In this document: positions 1-9,896 of the stretch, in pieces | Layout: every line of letters begins with the position of its first letter | Numbering within the stretch: position 1 is the first letter of the stretch | Origin: Blastocladiella britannica | Taxonomy: Eukaryota; Blastocladiomycota; Blastocladiomycetes; Blastocladiales; Blastocladiaceae | DNA length: 15,304 nucleotides | Direction of reading: 5' to 3' | Assembly (NCBI GenBank): GCA_025349905.2 | Contig: MU624979.1 | Coordinates: 1 to 15,304, forward strand | Program-made: the position numbers and the translations under genes | The notes under the pieces: model-generated | What the model saw: only the letters and a program-made list of their open reading frames with translations | Told to the model about the DNA's origin: nothing | Databases searched by the model: none

Positions 1-406
1 CACATCGCGAGAGAGAATATCCCGTTCGCTTTTTGATCTGTGCTTTATCATGAATGCAATTGAAGAATGGACGACTTTTGGAACATAAAATATTCATGGC
101 TTTCGGCGTTGATCTCAGTTACTGTGACGGTCGCTGTTCAGAGAGGCGCGGCGATCTGGGTCGGTGGGAAAGACTAGAAGATGCAGCTTGTATTTTCGTC
201 AAATAGAAGTGACTCGCGACACAGAGCCCACTGGTCGCGAGTGTTCCCTTTTTATGCCCGCCATGGTCCCACTCTTCCACTGCCTTCGTTGGGCCAACGT
301 TCCACCAAGTTTCACCACATGCGATGCCATGATCGTCACACAGAGGAGGAGAAAAGAAGAGAAGGGCAACACGCATTTCGCCTCAAGAGACAATCCCAGT
401 CAACCG
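1..406. other. Spacer without a recognisable gene
   Basis: Short open frames exist on both strands (for example 164-436 and 119-376) but none shows a recognisable domain, a long uninterrupted frame or paired splice sites. CpG is frequent here, as in the rest of the window, and stops abruptly at about 406. The only structured element I see is the hairpin at 212-242. The stretch may be the end of a gene beyond the left edge, or plain intergenic DNA. Confidence 0.5.
212..242. repeat. 9-bp inverted repeat (hairpin), 13-nt loop
   Basis: The arms ACTCGCGAC (212-220) and GTCGCGAGT (234-242) are perfect reverse complements around a 13-base spacer, followed shortly by a T run at 250-254. The left arm shares ACTCGCGA with the palindrome at 3210-3225. 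It could be a protein-binding site or a transcript hairpin; the sequence does not tell which. Confidence 0.6.
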
Positions 407-775
407 CCAAATGAGCATAATGCTCACTGGACTTAGCTGTGAGGCAGTAGCAGTTGGCATGCATGAGGGCAGGACAGTGAGCCATTGGCACCAGATGCCA
501 CCTGACATGGTGGGGACACAGCAGCACACACCTGTGCAGCACAAAGGAGTGCTGTACAATCTGGATTGAGGTACCTGGCCAGGGTTGAGGGACCACCAGC
601 ACCAAATGCAATGGATGGAGTCACTGGCAACAATGGTGGCAGTAGCCCAAGGAGGTGTATGTAATGGATCGACTGTCATTGGGAATTGGGACAATGTGTT
701 GAGAGTCATTGTTGGCTTGTCTTTGCAAGTCAATGTCAATACATTGTTGCATTCACAATCACATCTATACTTGTC
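407..775. other. CpG-depleted block, likely relic of a silenced repeat
   Basis: Between the CpG at 405-406 and the one at 776-777 I find a single CpG (670-671) in about 370 bases, although base composition is not AT-rich. TG and CA dinucleotides are abundant. Flanking DNA and all neighbouring genes are dense in CpG. This pattern is expected from repeated deamination of methylated cytosine, as in silenced transposable elements. No transposase, reverse transcriptase or clear terminal repeat is visible, so the element type is unknown. The left boundary carries a 15-bp near-palindrome (412-426). Confidence 0.5.
412..426. repeat. 15-bp palindrome at the edge of the CpG-poor block
   Basis: TGAGCAT (412-418) and ATGCTCA (420-426) are exact reverse complements around one central base. 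It lies only a few bases inside the sharp CpG boundary at 406 and may mark an element end or insertion target. I could not find a matching copy at the other boundary near 775. Confidence 0.45.
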
Positions 776-867
776 CGCCGACCCCCCGCTGATCGGACCC
801 TACCCGCCGTCCATCTCACTTCTTATCAAATCAGCTCTGATTAGAAAACACTCTTTCTAATTAGTAA

Positions 868-1256
868 TATCGCTTTCCTGATGTTGTTGTCAAGTCCCAG
901 CACCCATTCAAGCCTAACCTCCCACTCCTGGCGCCAGTATATTCATTCAGTCCACCTGAATGTAGGTTGGTGGAAGCAGGCCTACTGGAACAACTTGATC
1001 ACCTGGTGGATTTGATAAAAGTTCTGACAATCTGGGTAAATGCGATCTAAGTGCCCTGTCTGCACTTCACCAAGGGGAGTGGGATGCTCACTCTAAGGAA
1101 GATTAGGAGGACTATCTTAGTGTTGACATAGTCAAACCTGGCACCGATCCATAGCAAGTTACATGTACAGCTGCCACGATCCTCAAAGTCTACAACCTGG
1201 ACCCGATCCAAGCAGATGTGATGCTTTGCTATTTAAAGACGCAATATTTCATGTAA
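868..1256 (+). pseudogene. Decayed coding-like frames, unknown family
   Basis: Two plus-strand frames read like protein but are interrupted. One is open from 868 to a TAA at 1048-1050 (60 codons, including LLAPVYSFSPPECRLVEAG). The next, frame-shifted, runs from 999 to a TAA at 1254-1256 with TAG at 1104-1106 and 1152-1154, and includes TILKVYNLDPIQADVMLCYL. Together they look like one old gene or transposon open reading frame that has suffered a frameshift and nonsense changes. CpG is also scarce here. I do not recognise the family; chance open frames are a real alternative. Confidence 0.3.
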
Positions 1257-1286
1257 ACTAAGGAACGAAAAAGGATATATTAAAAT

Positions 1287-3173
1287 TCAATCGAAAAACG
1301 TTGACAAAACAAAGGGCTCGAGAACACTGGGATCCGCCTCAGACTGCATCAGGATCGGGATCTTGCGAGCAATGACATCTTGCAGCCAACTGTACACTTC
1401 GCATGATGAACTCATATTGATGCCCATTTCGGATGCATCAACATGCATAAATACAATCGGATGCCCACCAGCAAGATGCAGTTGGAGCCACCATTCAGGG
1501 ATCGTGTTTGTGTGTGCGTAGAAAACGGTATCCCATTCTTCAGGAGCCAAGGGCAACATCGATTCGACCGTGGTTCCATCACGAGCACACTGCCATTGTA
1601 CCAATGTCTGATTTGTCGGTGGCCAGACCGACAGCTCTTCCATGTCAAAGTCGGGTGCAATCGCCGCAATAAACTCGAGTGTAAAGAGCAATGGAGTCAA
1701 CTCATCAGGCGGTTTGATGACCAAATCGCTCAGCAGCTCAAGTCGAGAATGAAGCCAATTCTGCACAGTGGATATATTGAACAGGATCGCATTGTTGCAT
1801 ACTTTTTGCCTTCGTTTCAATTGGTCTTGAGGCAATTCCTTTTCATACTGTGCTTTCAGGTCCTCCATATCGCTGTCAGTGAAGCGCCACCAGGAGATCT
1901 GGGGAGGGCGCTGGGCGGATCGCAGGCGAGCCTTTTCAAGCAATGTTTCAATGTCAGCTTTACTGGCCTCAGTCTCCAGTTCGTCACACAGTGCCAAAAT
2001 ACATTTCAGGTGCTTCAAGTTGCAATTGCGCACATATCTCAAAGGAACCACGAGTTTGCGACCAAGCAATGAACACTTTTCAATCCACCATTGCAACGTT
2101 TCAGTTGCCAAGGAACAGCAGGTAAACGAATCCATCTCTGGAAGCTCCAGATCGTGCCAGTCTGGTGCAAGCTCAAACGTATTGGCCATGGACGGGTCCC
2201 AGTGCGTGCCGGACGAGTGCGCGTGCTGCCATATCCATTTGGCTGTTGTGGGTGGAAAGGTTTAGTCATGGCGCCTCACCAATCCTGGCAGTCCAAATGT
2301 ATGCTTGGGTGTCCGGTGCTGCAAGAACCGGGTCCACCACCAGTCGAGGTACGCGGGGTCCTTCTTGTGACAGCATGATTCAACGATTTGAGCAAACAAG
2401 GGTGGAGAAGGCAGCTCGGTGCCTTGGGCAATGTGGGTCCACCACCAGTCCAAGGTGCTCACGGAAGCGTAATGAAGAATCATGAAATAGTTCCGCGCGC
2501 GTTTGATTGCCACCACTGCAACAGGTTTGTCAGGCTGGTCCACAAGCCAGTCACTGATATACAACGTGTCTCCATGCTCGGTCGATGCAATGGCAATGAA
2601 GGGCGTCAGTGCCGGCAGGTGCCCGCGCTCTAGGCACTAACGGAGCATGTGGTACTGGCCATTTTCTGCTGGCTTTTCCCATTTCACATGTTGCCAGCCA
2701 AGATCGAGGTCTGTCGCTTTTGTGACCTGGTTGAGCCATTCCATGACGTGCACATGGCCAGCGTTGATGGCCAGGTCAAGGATGCGATCCTTGTCCGTGT
2801 GTACCCAAAGTGGCTGGCCACACATGTCAGGTCCAGCCAGTTTCCACAGAGGTTGAAGCGCTGGCAAATCGCCCAGCTTGGCGGCAGTCATCATTGTCTC
2901 GTCGAGATTGGCGTACAAAATATGGGGCGGGTAGTGCGGCAGCAGGGCGAGCGCGTGGCCGTACTTGACAGCAAGCCGCGGCTGGAATTCATTGAAACCA
3001 CGCGAGAGGACGGCAGTGAGCGCCAATGGGCTCCGGGTGGCAGGGAGCACATTCAGTACCACGAGTGCGTTTTCCGGTGTGCGCGTGGCGCCGGCCGCGT
3101 GGGCGAGGACTAGATAGGCGACGTGGCCAATCATTTTGTTGTTAACTCCCACAACATTACGCAAAGAGATCAT
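1287..3173 (-). pseudogene. Ankyrin-like WW-repeat protein gene with two in-frame stops
   Basis: From an ATG at 3171-3173 to a TGA at 1287-1289 one minus-strand frame stays coherent for 629 codons but contains TAG (2637-2639) and TAA (2262-2264). The translation has degenerate helical repeats of ankyrin type: GHVHVMEWL, then two LDWWW units and a TLQWW unit, each followed by a short charged loop. I recall similar LxWW ankyrin-like families as expanded in Blastocladiomycota; no database check was possible. The frame continues without shift past both stops (LRxCLERGHLPAL around the TAG), which favours simple nonsense mutation. Alternatively the stops could lie in introns of 72 nt (GTTAGT donor at 2641) and 54 nt (GTGAGG donor), both frame-preserving, but their GC-rich content and donors differ from the other introns here. 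GC and CpG content are lower than in neighbouring genes, as expected of a fast-evolving family member. Confidence 0.6.
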
Positions 3174-3308
3174 TGTCGACCAAGTGTAACCAGCACTCAA
3201 CAACGGGCAACTCGCGAGTCGACTCTTTTTTCACTTGATCCATTCAAAAAAATGAAGGCTCTTGTATTTTTTTCTCAACAATACAAAACGCAAAAAATAC
3301 ACCGATAC
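3174..3308. promoter_or_regulatory. Short spacer between HAM1-like stop and ankyrin-like start, with overlapping palindromes
   Basis: This 135-bp gap must hold both the 3' end of the HAM1-like gene and the promoter of the downstream ankyrin-like gene (both minus strand). It contains two overlapping perfect 10-bp palindromes, ACTCGCGAGT (3210-3219) and GAGTCGACTC (3216-3225), followed by a T run, then AT-rich sequence. Related arms occur at 212-242 and 6028-6052. Confidence 0.45.
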
Positions 3309-5849
3309 TCACTCCTCGGTCTGCATGGCCTCGCGCACAAAGCCCGTGGCAGCCTCCACGACCTTGCCGATCGTCGACTTGATGGGCTGAATCACGTCTT
3401 GACCGGTGCCGGCGGTGCCGGTGGTGGCGGTGGCCCCACTGCCAATAGCGCTGGTGATGGAACTGAGCTCGGGGAGCTGCGGCGCCGACATGCTCGACAG
3501 CTGCGCCGACGTCTTTTGCACCGTCTGGCCCATCGTCTGGTCGAAATTCTCAATTACCCGGGTCATGGCCGTCGCCACCGCCTCCTCGAGCTTGCCAGCG
3601 ACCGTGCGCTCCACGATCGGGCTGAAAATCGCGTACATCCAGTTGTGCCGCGCGCGCTTGATGTTAAGCGACAGCTCGTGGATGTGCGCCTCGGAGCTGA
3701 TCACCTTCAACAGCTGGTTCGGATCGCGCGAGGGAAGCAGCTTGAGGTCGAGATCCAGGCCGCGGCCACCAATGTTCACATCCGCGATCCCCACGTCTGC
3801 CAGCGTTGGGAACGACTTCTTGTTATACCTGTAAATTTTTTTTTTTTTGTGTATGAGTGGTCTCTACCTTCATGATCATAAGAAAACCAAGAAATAAGGA
3901 AATACGAACCAAAAGACCACGTTGGGCACCTCCATCTGGACGCTGCGGAGCGAAATCAGGATCGTCGACGTCATATTCCCCGAATCGACACTCATGTGCG
4001 TCTCGGTGACCACGTTGATGTCCTTGGGCAGGACGGTTGCCGCCAGCGATACGTTGTCGATAATGGTGTCCATCTCGTCCGTGGCGACGTTGATCCGGGC
4101 CACCGGCAACGCCGTCAGCGACTGCACCAGCGCGGGCACAAGCTTCTGCACGTCGACCCCCAGCTCGGGCTTGAGCTTGGCTTGGCCCGTGCTCTTGTCG
4201 ATGAACAGCTCCGACATGAGCGCCGAGAGCGACTGCTGCGCTTCTTGAAGGTGCTCGTCGCGGCGCAGCGACTTGACGAAAGTGGTGCCGGCGTCCGCGA
4301 GCTCCATGAGCGCGTTGCGAATCGGACCCGTCTTGCCCTCCTCGGTCGCCATGAATTGCTGCGGTTGCAGCTGTTGCTGTTCTTGTTGTTGTTGCACCTT
4401 CTGCTGCTGCTGCTGCCGCATCTGCTGCTGCCGCGTGACGACCCCGCCGATATCGCCACCACCGTGAACCGCCTTGTCGCCACCGCCCGCAGTGGGCTTG
4501 CCTTCCTCCTTTACCAGGTCCTGGGCGCGGCGGTACAGGTCGCTTGCCAGCTTCTGGTTGGTCGGCTCAAGTGCAAGCTTTTGCAATCCATCGAGCAGCT
4601 CGTCCACCTCGGGCACCTTGACCGCGAGCGCGTCAATCAGGCGGCGCGCGGCGGTCTGCACCGGCTCGAGGTTGCCGCCAAAGTTGGCCACCAGCTGCTT
4701 GGCCTTGCCGAGCGCCAGCTCTGCGTGCTTGCGCGCCTCGTCGTCCTCGGGCAGCAGGAGCCCGATCCCGGCGGCTCCCTCCGTCTCCGACTTGGATGCT
4801 GTTGCGGATCCCTCGGTGGCGGTGGTCCCGCCCTGCTGTTGCTGCTTGGTTTTTTCGGCAATCAGCTCGGTCACGTGCGCGCGGAACGAGCCAAAGAGCG
4901 CAAGGATATCCGACACGCTCTCGCGCCAGGCCGGGTGGTCTTGCAGGCGCTTGGCAATAGACTTGAAGTGGTCTTGCATGGTCTGCATCTGCTTTTGGAC
5001 CTGCTCGCGGTCGTGCTTGGCCTGCTTGCCCTCCTTCTTGGCGGCGGCTTGTTTCCCAGCCGCCACGTGCACTGACGCATTGGCCATGTGCTGCAGCCAC
5101 GACGTGAGGAGCTGGGCCACGTCACGGAGCAGGTCGCGGTACTCGGGCGCCGAGATCAGCTGCTTGGTCACCTCGAATACACGGCGCATCGTGTCGTGGG
5201 CGGTGGCCTGGGCGCGGGCCTTGTCGTCGCCAAAGGTGGAGGCGATCTGGTCTTGGACCGACGACGATGCTATTTATTTTATTGGTTTGTGGGTGGATGG
5301 ATCAATGGAGGTGCAGTGCCATGTACATACCACGAAGCCCTTGGGCGGCCAGGGTGCCGTGCTCGATCATCTCTTGGACGAGGTTGCCCTCGTTCTCCGA
5401 CTCGACCAGTGCTTTGCTCGATTCCAGGAACGTCTCGAGACGCTCGACAGCCCGGGCGCCCGTGCCCGAGAGCGGCGTGTCCTTGATGGCCTTGAGCACC
5501 TCGGATTCTTGCACAGCCTCGATCGTCGACACGACTATTCTTTATATTTCAGTAATGGATTGCAGGTGACAAAGGTATGTTTCGTACCGTCGGCGTTGGA
5601 CGGAAGCTCAGTCGAGGAAGGCTTGAACTCGGCCCAGGTGGCAAGGCGGTCGGCGGCGGTGGGGATCACGCCACCTGGGGACTGTTGGGAAGTAGGGGGA
5701 GCAAGACCGAGGGCTTCCTGCTCGGTGCGGATCTCGACCGAGGCGTGGCCCTTCTCCTTCTCCTTTTCTTGCTGACCCTGCTGTTGTTGGACGGCTGGGA
5801 CTCGGTGCTGTTGCGCTTGGGGCTGGCGAACTGGCTTGCGGGGAGGCAT
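3309..5849 (-). CDS. HAM1-like (DUF4449 / TULIP-related) domain protein, 781 aa, four exons
   Basis: Spliced model: exons 5849-5588, 5534-5331, 5269-3910 and 3828-3309. The introns are 5587-5535 (53 nt, GTACGA...TAG), 5330-5270 (61 nt, GTATGT...TAG) and 3909-3829 (81 nt, GTTCGT...CAG). Frame is kept across all three (2346 nt) and the start is a true ATG at 5849. The C-terminal part (about residues 590-720) has the FWYNKKSFPTLADVGIADV segment, then a G-G-R-G-L-D-L-D turn, SLNIKRARHNWMYAIFSPIV and an amphipathic helix. This matches the fungal HAM1-like C-terminal family, related to BPI/LBP lipid-binding (TULIP) proteins. The helical part before it, from about residue 180, fits the HAM1-like N-terminal domain. 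A glutamine-rich insert lies at residues 436-460. No signal peptide or membrane helix is seen. Family members are presumed to bind lipids at membranes; the exact role here is unknown. It is divergent from the HECT gene across 276 bp. Confidence 0.88.
4356..4430 (-). repeat. Glutamine-rich CAG/CAA tract in the HAM1-like gene
   Basis: Twenty-five codons read on the minus strand encode 18 glutamines interspersed with M, R, K, V, E, L and P (residues 436-460). CAG and CAA codons are mixed, so it is not a pure microsatellite. It sits in a disordered linker and is likely variable in length between strains. Confidence 0.85.
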
Positions 5850-6125
5850 TTTTTTTCTTTCTTCTGAAATGGGATGAGATCAACTGAAGTGGAAGAGGAG
5901 AGAAAAAAGAGGGACACGGCGGCCGATCCATTCAAATAGCAGCAGACGATTGGTTTGAGACATTCGCCCGAGACATCCTGCGTTGAGAAAAATGCAAAGT
6001 GGTGGCGCTGTGATCTCGCCCGCTCATGAGTCGAACCCCTCCAATTCGACTCTCTTTTTTCGCGGTTCGCATCAGAAAAATTCAACACAATACAAGTCTT
6101 GTAAAAAGTACTAAAATATTAACAA
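5850..6125. promoter_or_regulatory. Divergent promoter region, HAM1-like / HECT ligase
   Basis: These 276 bp separate two start codons pointing away from each other and must contain both promoters and 5' leaders. AT-rich tracts precede each ATG (A-rich ends AACAA before the HECT ATG; A8 before the HAM1-like ATG). A hairpin followed by TCTTTTTT lies at 6028-6052. No obvious TATA box was identified. Confidence 0.65.
6028..6052. repeat. 8-bp inverted repeat with 9-nt loop followed by T run
   Basis: GAGTCGAA (6028-6035) and TTCGACTC (6045-6052) are exact reverse complements around CCCCTCCAA, followed by TCTTTTTT. The right arm plus T run resembles TCGACTCTTTTTT at 3219-3231. The location about 75-100 bp upstream of the HECT ATG suits a transcription-factor site or a leader hairpin. 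It is not part of a tRNA: no cloverleaf can be built around it. Confidence 0.55.
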
Positions 6126-9100
6126 ATGTCGACCCCATTCGACTCCGATCCACCGTCGGCATCCGCGTCCGCATCGCCATCAGCGGTGGCTTTGGCAGGA
6201 GGGCTCCCGCGGTCCACCTCCACGGGCCTGCAAGCAGTGCTCTCGGACCCGAACTTGATTTCGACGCTCCAGGACGCGCCGCACCCGCAAGCCGACCTCG
6301 AGCAAGCGGCCGCCCGGCTTCGATTCGAGCAGGCCGTTCGTCGGTACCGTCCCCTTTTATTTGAGCGTCAACGTCATTTCATCCTCGATTACTCATCCTA
6401 TTATTATTATAGGTACTACTACCAGCTCACGGTGGGCTGCGGCACTCCCAACTGCGCCACCAAGCTATGCCGGAGCCACCCGGCCGCGCAACGCCTCCTG
6501 CCCGACGCGGCCGCGGTGCTCGCGGTGCAACTAGCGGCGCGCCCGCGCCCGCTATACTGTCCGCGGTGCCCTGCCAACCCGGACGTGCCGTTACCCATGT
6601 TGGCCTCCGCCACCATCCCTGCCGGCGCCCATTTCATGTCAGCGGGGACGACCGCCAGCCACTCGCGCGCTGGATCCGGATCGCCAGGACCTGGGTCGTC
6701 GCTCATGTCCCCCGCATCGTCCACGATCCCCTCGGACTCGTTTGCTGCAGGCACTGGGGCGGGCGCGGGGGCTAGTTCCACGGCCACATCCAGCCCGGGA
6801 TCGCCGGCGGTGGCCCGGGCCGGTGGACGTACGGCGTCACGGCTGGGCGTTCCCACCAACGGGTCGTCGCGCGGGCGGTCGCCGTCACCTACGCCGTTCT
6901 TGCACTCGATGCTGGCGTCGGCGACGTTCGCGGGCATCTTTTCTCCTCCCGCAACGGCCCCACCGGTCCCCGGGTTGGTGACGGGCGAGTCGTCGGCGGC
7001 GCGCGTCGAGGCGGGGCTGGCGTCTCCGCCGACGGGCAGTGGGCGTCTTGCGCACTCGACGTCGCAGGAACGTATGCGGATGGCCGCTGGAGTTACTGGC
7101 GACCCTGCGGATGGTAGCGGGAACAAAGCGGTCCAGGTCGAGGACACGCTCGGGAACGGGCTCTCGGCATCGCGGTCGTCGCTGTTCCTGGCCGACTTGC
7201 CTGGCCAGCTGCTCAGCATGACGTCGCGGCTGACCCGCTCGATCTCGCAGCAGCTGATTGGCAATTCGTCTACGGCCAGTGATGTGACGACATCACCCCC
7301 AGGAATCGTCGTTTCCGGCGCATCTACCACCGGTGGAGACCTCCCGCCGTCGCAATCGACCACATCCCTCGCCGACACCTCGCGGTCCGACTCGACCGAC
7401 CCACCGTCGCCACCCCCCACGGCGGTCGGCCGCGTGCTGAAACACATGACCCTGGCACTGTGGGACGAGACGGTCGCCAAGCTGGCCACCGTGCAAGTCG
7501 AGGACGACCAGGGTGTCACGGAACCGCGCGAGACCCCGGCCGCGGGCGACGGCGCCGCATTGGGCGATATGCTGGACGACGACGCGCACGCGTTCCTGAT
7601 TGCGTCCCTGCGGCACATTTTCGCGTCCCCACACGCACTTGCGCACAGTTTCCGTGTCCCGGCCGAAATCGGGTCCACGTTCCCCGCTGATTACCCGCGC
7701 GCACTGAGCAAGGGCGAGGAACATAAACCCGCGGCCGACGAGGACGACACCGAGGCCGAGGTGGCGCGCTCACGGCGCGTGCACGCTACTCGCGTGGACT
7801 TGGCGGCCGTGCGCGTCCTGTACGAGCGGGTGCTCGGCATGCAGCCCGAGGCGCAGTACCGGCTGGCGATAGCTGAAGCTCTTGAGCTGTTACTGGCGCG
7901 ACTGTCCATGGACCCGGTTTCCACGCTCGACACTAAACCGAAGCTCGCGACTTTACTGATTGTGCTGGCCAACCCGATGCTCGCCGACCCGCAACACTAC
8001 GAGTCCCTGACGCGCCCGCTCCTAGTCCTTCTCACCACCAAGCTGCGCGCTAAGCACAAGTCGGTGCTGGTCCATTGGCTGGCAGCCTACCCGCGGCGCG
8101 AACTGCTCCCACTGATCGACGCCGCACACGCGTACTTGTCGGCGCACTACACGCCCGCACCGAAACCCGAGGCAGGAGTCGTGGCGGCCGTGCGGTTCCT
8201 GGGGTTACTGTACTCGGCCAACGAGCTCGGCGGCGGGATCGTTCCATACAGCGCGTTTTACAACCCGCGGCTCAACGCTGACTTGAACTTCAAGGACGAG
8301 TACCGCACGTGGCGGCGCATTCTCGAGCGGTCGCAGGCGCAGCAGGCGGCCGCGGGGGAAGCGGCGGCGGCGGTCGCGGCGGCAGCACGGGTGGCGGCGA
8401 TCCCGATGGGTAGTGGATCTGACGGGTCGTCACCGCGGCCCGCACCGGCAAAAGTCATGATACCGCTTGGCGCGCCCATGGCCGTGGATGAGTTTAGTTA
8501 CTTTAACTACCCGTTCTTGGTTCGTTCTTCTTCAATTTTTTTTCTCCTCATCAATTTTCTATCTAAAAACTGACCCTTATATTAAAAAAAAAATAGTTTG
8601 ACCCGTCGGCCAAGACCCGCATTTTGCACATTGACGCAATGGTCCAAATGTCGCAAGAGTACGAGGACGCGTGTGTCTCGCAAGCTCTGGTCGCGCACAC
8701 CCAAAAGATGTTGCTGGCCGATGCCGCGCGGTCCACGCAACTGGAACTGTCGCTGCGGCACGTCACCAACCCGTACCTGGTCCTGGAAGTCGGCCGCCAG
8801 AACTTGGTCGACGACGTGATGGCTCAGGTGGCGGGACGAACCCACGGCGAGCTCAAGAAACCGCTCAAGATCAAGTTCCGCAACGAGGAGGGCATGGACC
8901 AAGGTGGGGTGCAAAAAGAGTTCTTCCAGGTCCTGCTGTCGCAGCTGCTGGACCCGGTGTACGGCATGTTCACGTACGACGACGCCACGCGGTACTCGTG
9001 GGTGAACGCCGCTTCACTGGACTCGACCCGACAGTTCGAGCTCGTGGGAACGATTTTCGGACTCGCCGTGTACAACGGAGTCATTGTGGACGTGCGGTTC

Positions 9101-9896
9101 CCGAAACTGCTGTACAAGCGGCTGCTGGGCGAGCAGCCGGCGTTGGTGGACGTGAAAGAGACGTGGCCGGACTTGGGACGCGGACTGCAGCAGTTGCTCG
9201 ACTGGGACGAGGCCGAGGGCGACGTCGAGGACGTGTTTTGCCGGTCGTTTGAGATCAGCGTCGAGGTGTTCGGACAGGTGCGGACCGTTGAGCTGGTCAA
9301 GGGCGGTAGCGAGCGCCCCGTGACCAACTTGAATCGGCAGGAATACGTTGATTTGGTACGTACATGCCTTTGATTGGTGTGAAATCACCTCACTCATGAG
9401 AAAAAATGGTCAACAGTACGTCGACTACGTGACCAAAAAAGGCATCGACCGCCAATTCCGTGCCTTGCGCCGCGGTTTCTTACACGTTTGCGGCGGGTAT
9501 GCGCTGTCCATGTGCCGGCCCGAGGAACTCGAGCTGCTCATGTGCGGCGTGGAATGCGACATGGACTTGCACCCGCTCGAAAAGGCGTGCGGGTACGACG
9601 ACGGGTACCACCCCGCCCACCAAACGATCCGCGATTTCTGGGCGATCGTACATGCACTCGGGATCCCGCAGAAGAAACGTCTCTTGGAATTCGTGACGGC
9701 CTCGGACCGGGTCCCATTGAAAGGACTGGCATCGTTGACGTTTGTGATTCAACGCAACGGGCCTGACTCGGACCGGTTGCCCACGGCACTCACGTGTTTT
9801 GGGAGGTTGTTGTTGCCCGAGTACGCGGGGAAGGACAAACTCAAGTTCCATTTGCTCACGGCCATTGAGAACGCAAAGGGGTTTGGTCTCGTTTAG
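6126..9896 (+). CDS. UBE3A: E6AP/UBE3A-like HECT E3 ubiquitin ligase with AZUL domain, 1187 aa, four exons
   Basis: Spliced model: exons 6126-6343, 6413-8519, 8597-9355 and 9417-9896. The introns are 6344-6412 (69 nt), 8520-8596 (77 nt, GTTCGT donor) and 9356-9416 (61 nt, GTACGT donor). Joining exons 1 and 2 restores RRYYYQLTVGCGTPNC, an AZUL zinc finger, with cysteines at about 82, 87, 92 and 122; this spacing is nearly the same as in animal UBE3A. Residues 130-450 are Ser/Pro/Gly-rich and probably disordered. Helical sequence follows, then an Ala-rich linker (about 735-755) and YPFLFDPSAKTRIL ahead of the HECT domain (about 840-1187). The HECT part shows GMDQGGVQKEFF, GLAVYNGVIVDVRFP, RPEELELLMCG and the catalytic LTCF cysteine at about 1155; it ends KGFGLV, near the usual E6AP end. 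It should accept ubiquitin from E2 on that cysteine and pass it to substrates; in animals AZUL binds proteasome subunit RPN10. The symbol is by homology, not a formal name. Confidence 0.96.

Noticed and set aside
2039..2269. Alternative minus-strand frame as an exon of the ankyrin-like gene, via a 37-nt intron
   Set aside because: The translation is Arg/Pro/Thr-rich and lacks the repeat pattern, whereas the main frame keeps it on both sides of the TAA.
2262..2639. Reassigned stop codons (TAG/TAA read as glutamine) to explain the ankyrin-like frame
   Set aside because: TAG ends the HECT and Rieske genes and TAA ends the IQ gene at natural protein ends, so a reassigned nuclear code is very unlikely.
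3996..5775. Long plus-strand frames (359 and 433 codons) opposite the HAM1-like gene
   Set aside because: They are antisense shadows of a GC-rich coding exon: Leu/Arg/Ser-rich composition, no domain, and the minus strand has matching splice sites and a recognised family.
6020..6060. tRNA-like GTCGAACCCC segment in the HECT promoter
   Set aside because: It resembles a T-loop only superficially. No acceptor, D or anticodon stems can be drawn; it is a simple hairpin with an 8-bp stem.
6419..7678. 419-codon minus-strand frame opposite the HECT gene
   Set aside because: It lies inside the exon encoding the disordered part of the HECT protein. No motif is seen, and high GC explains the lack of stops.
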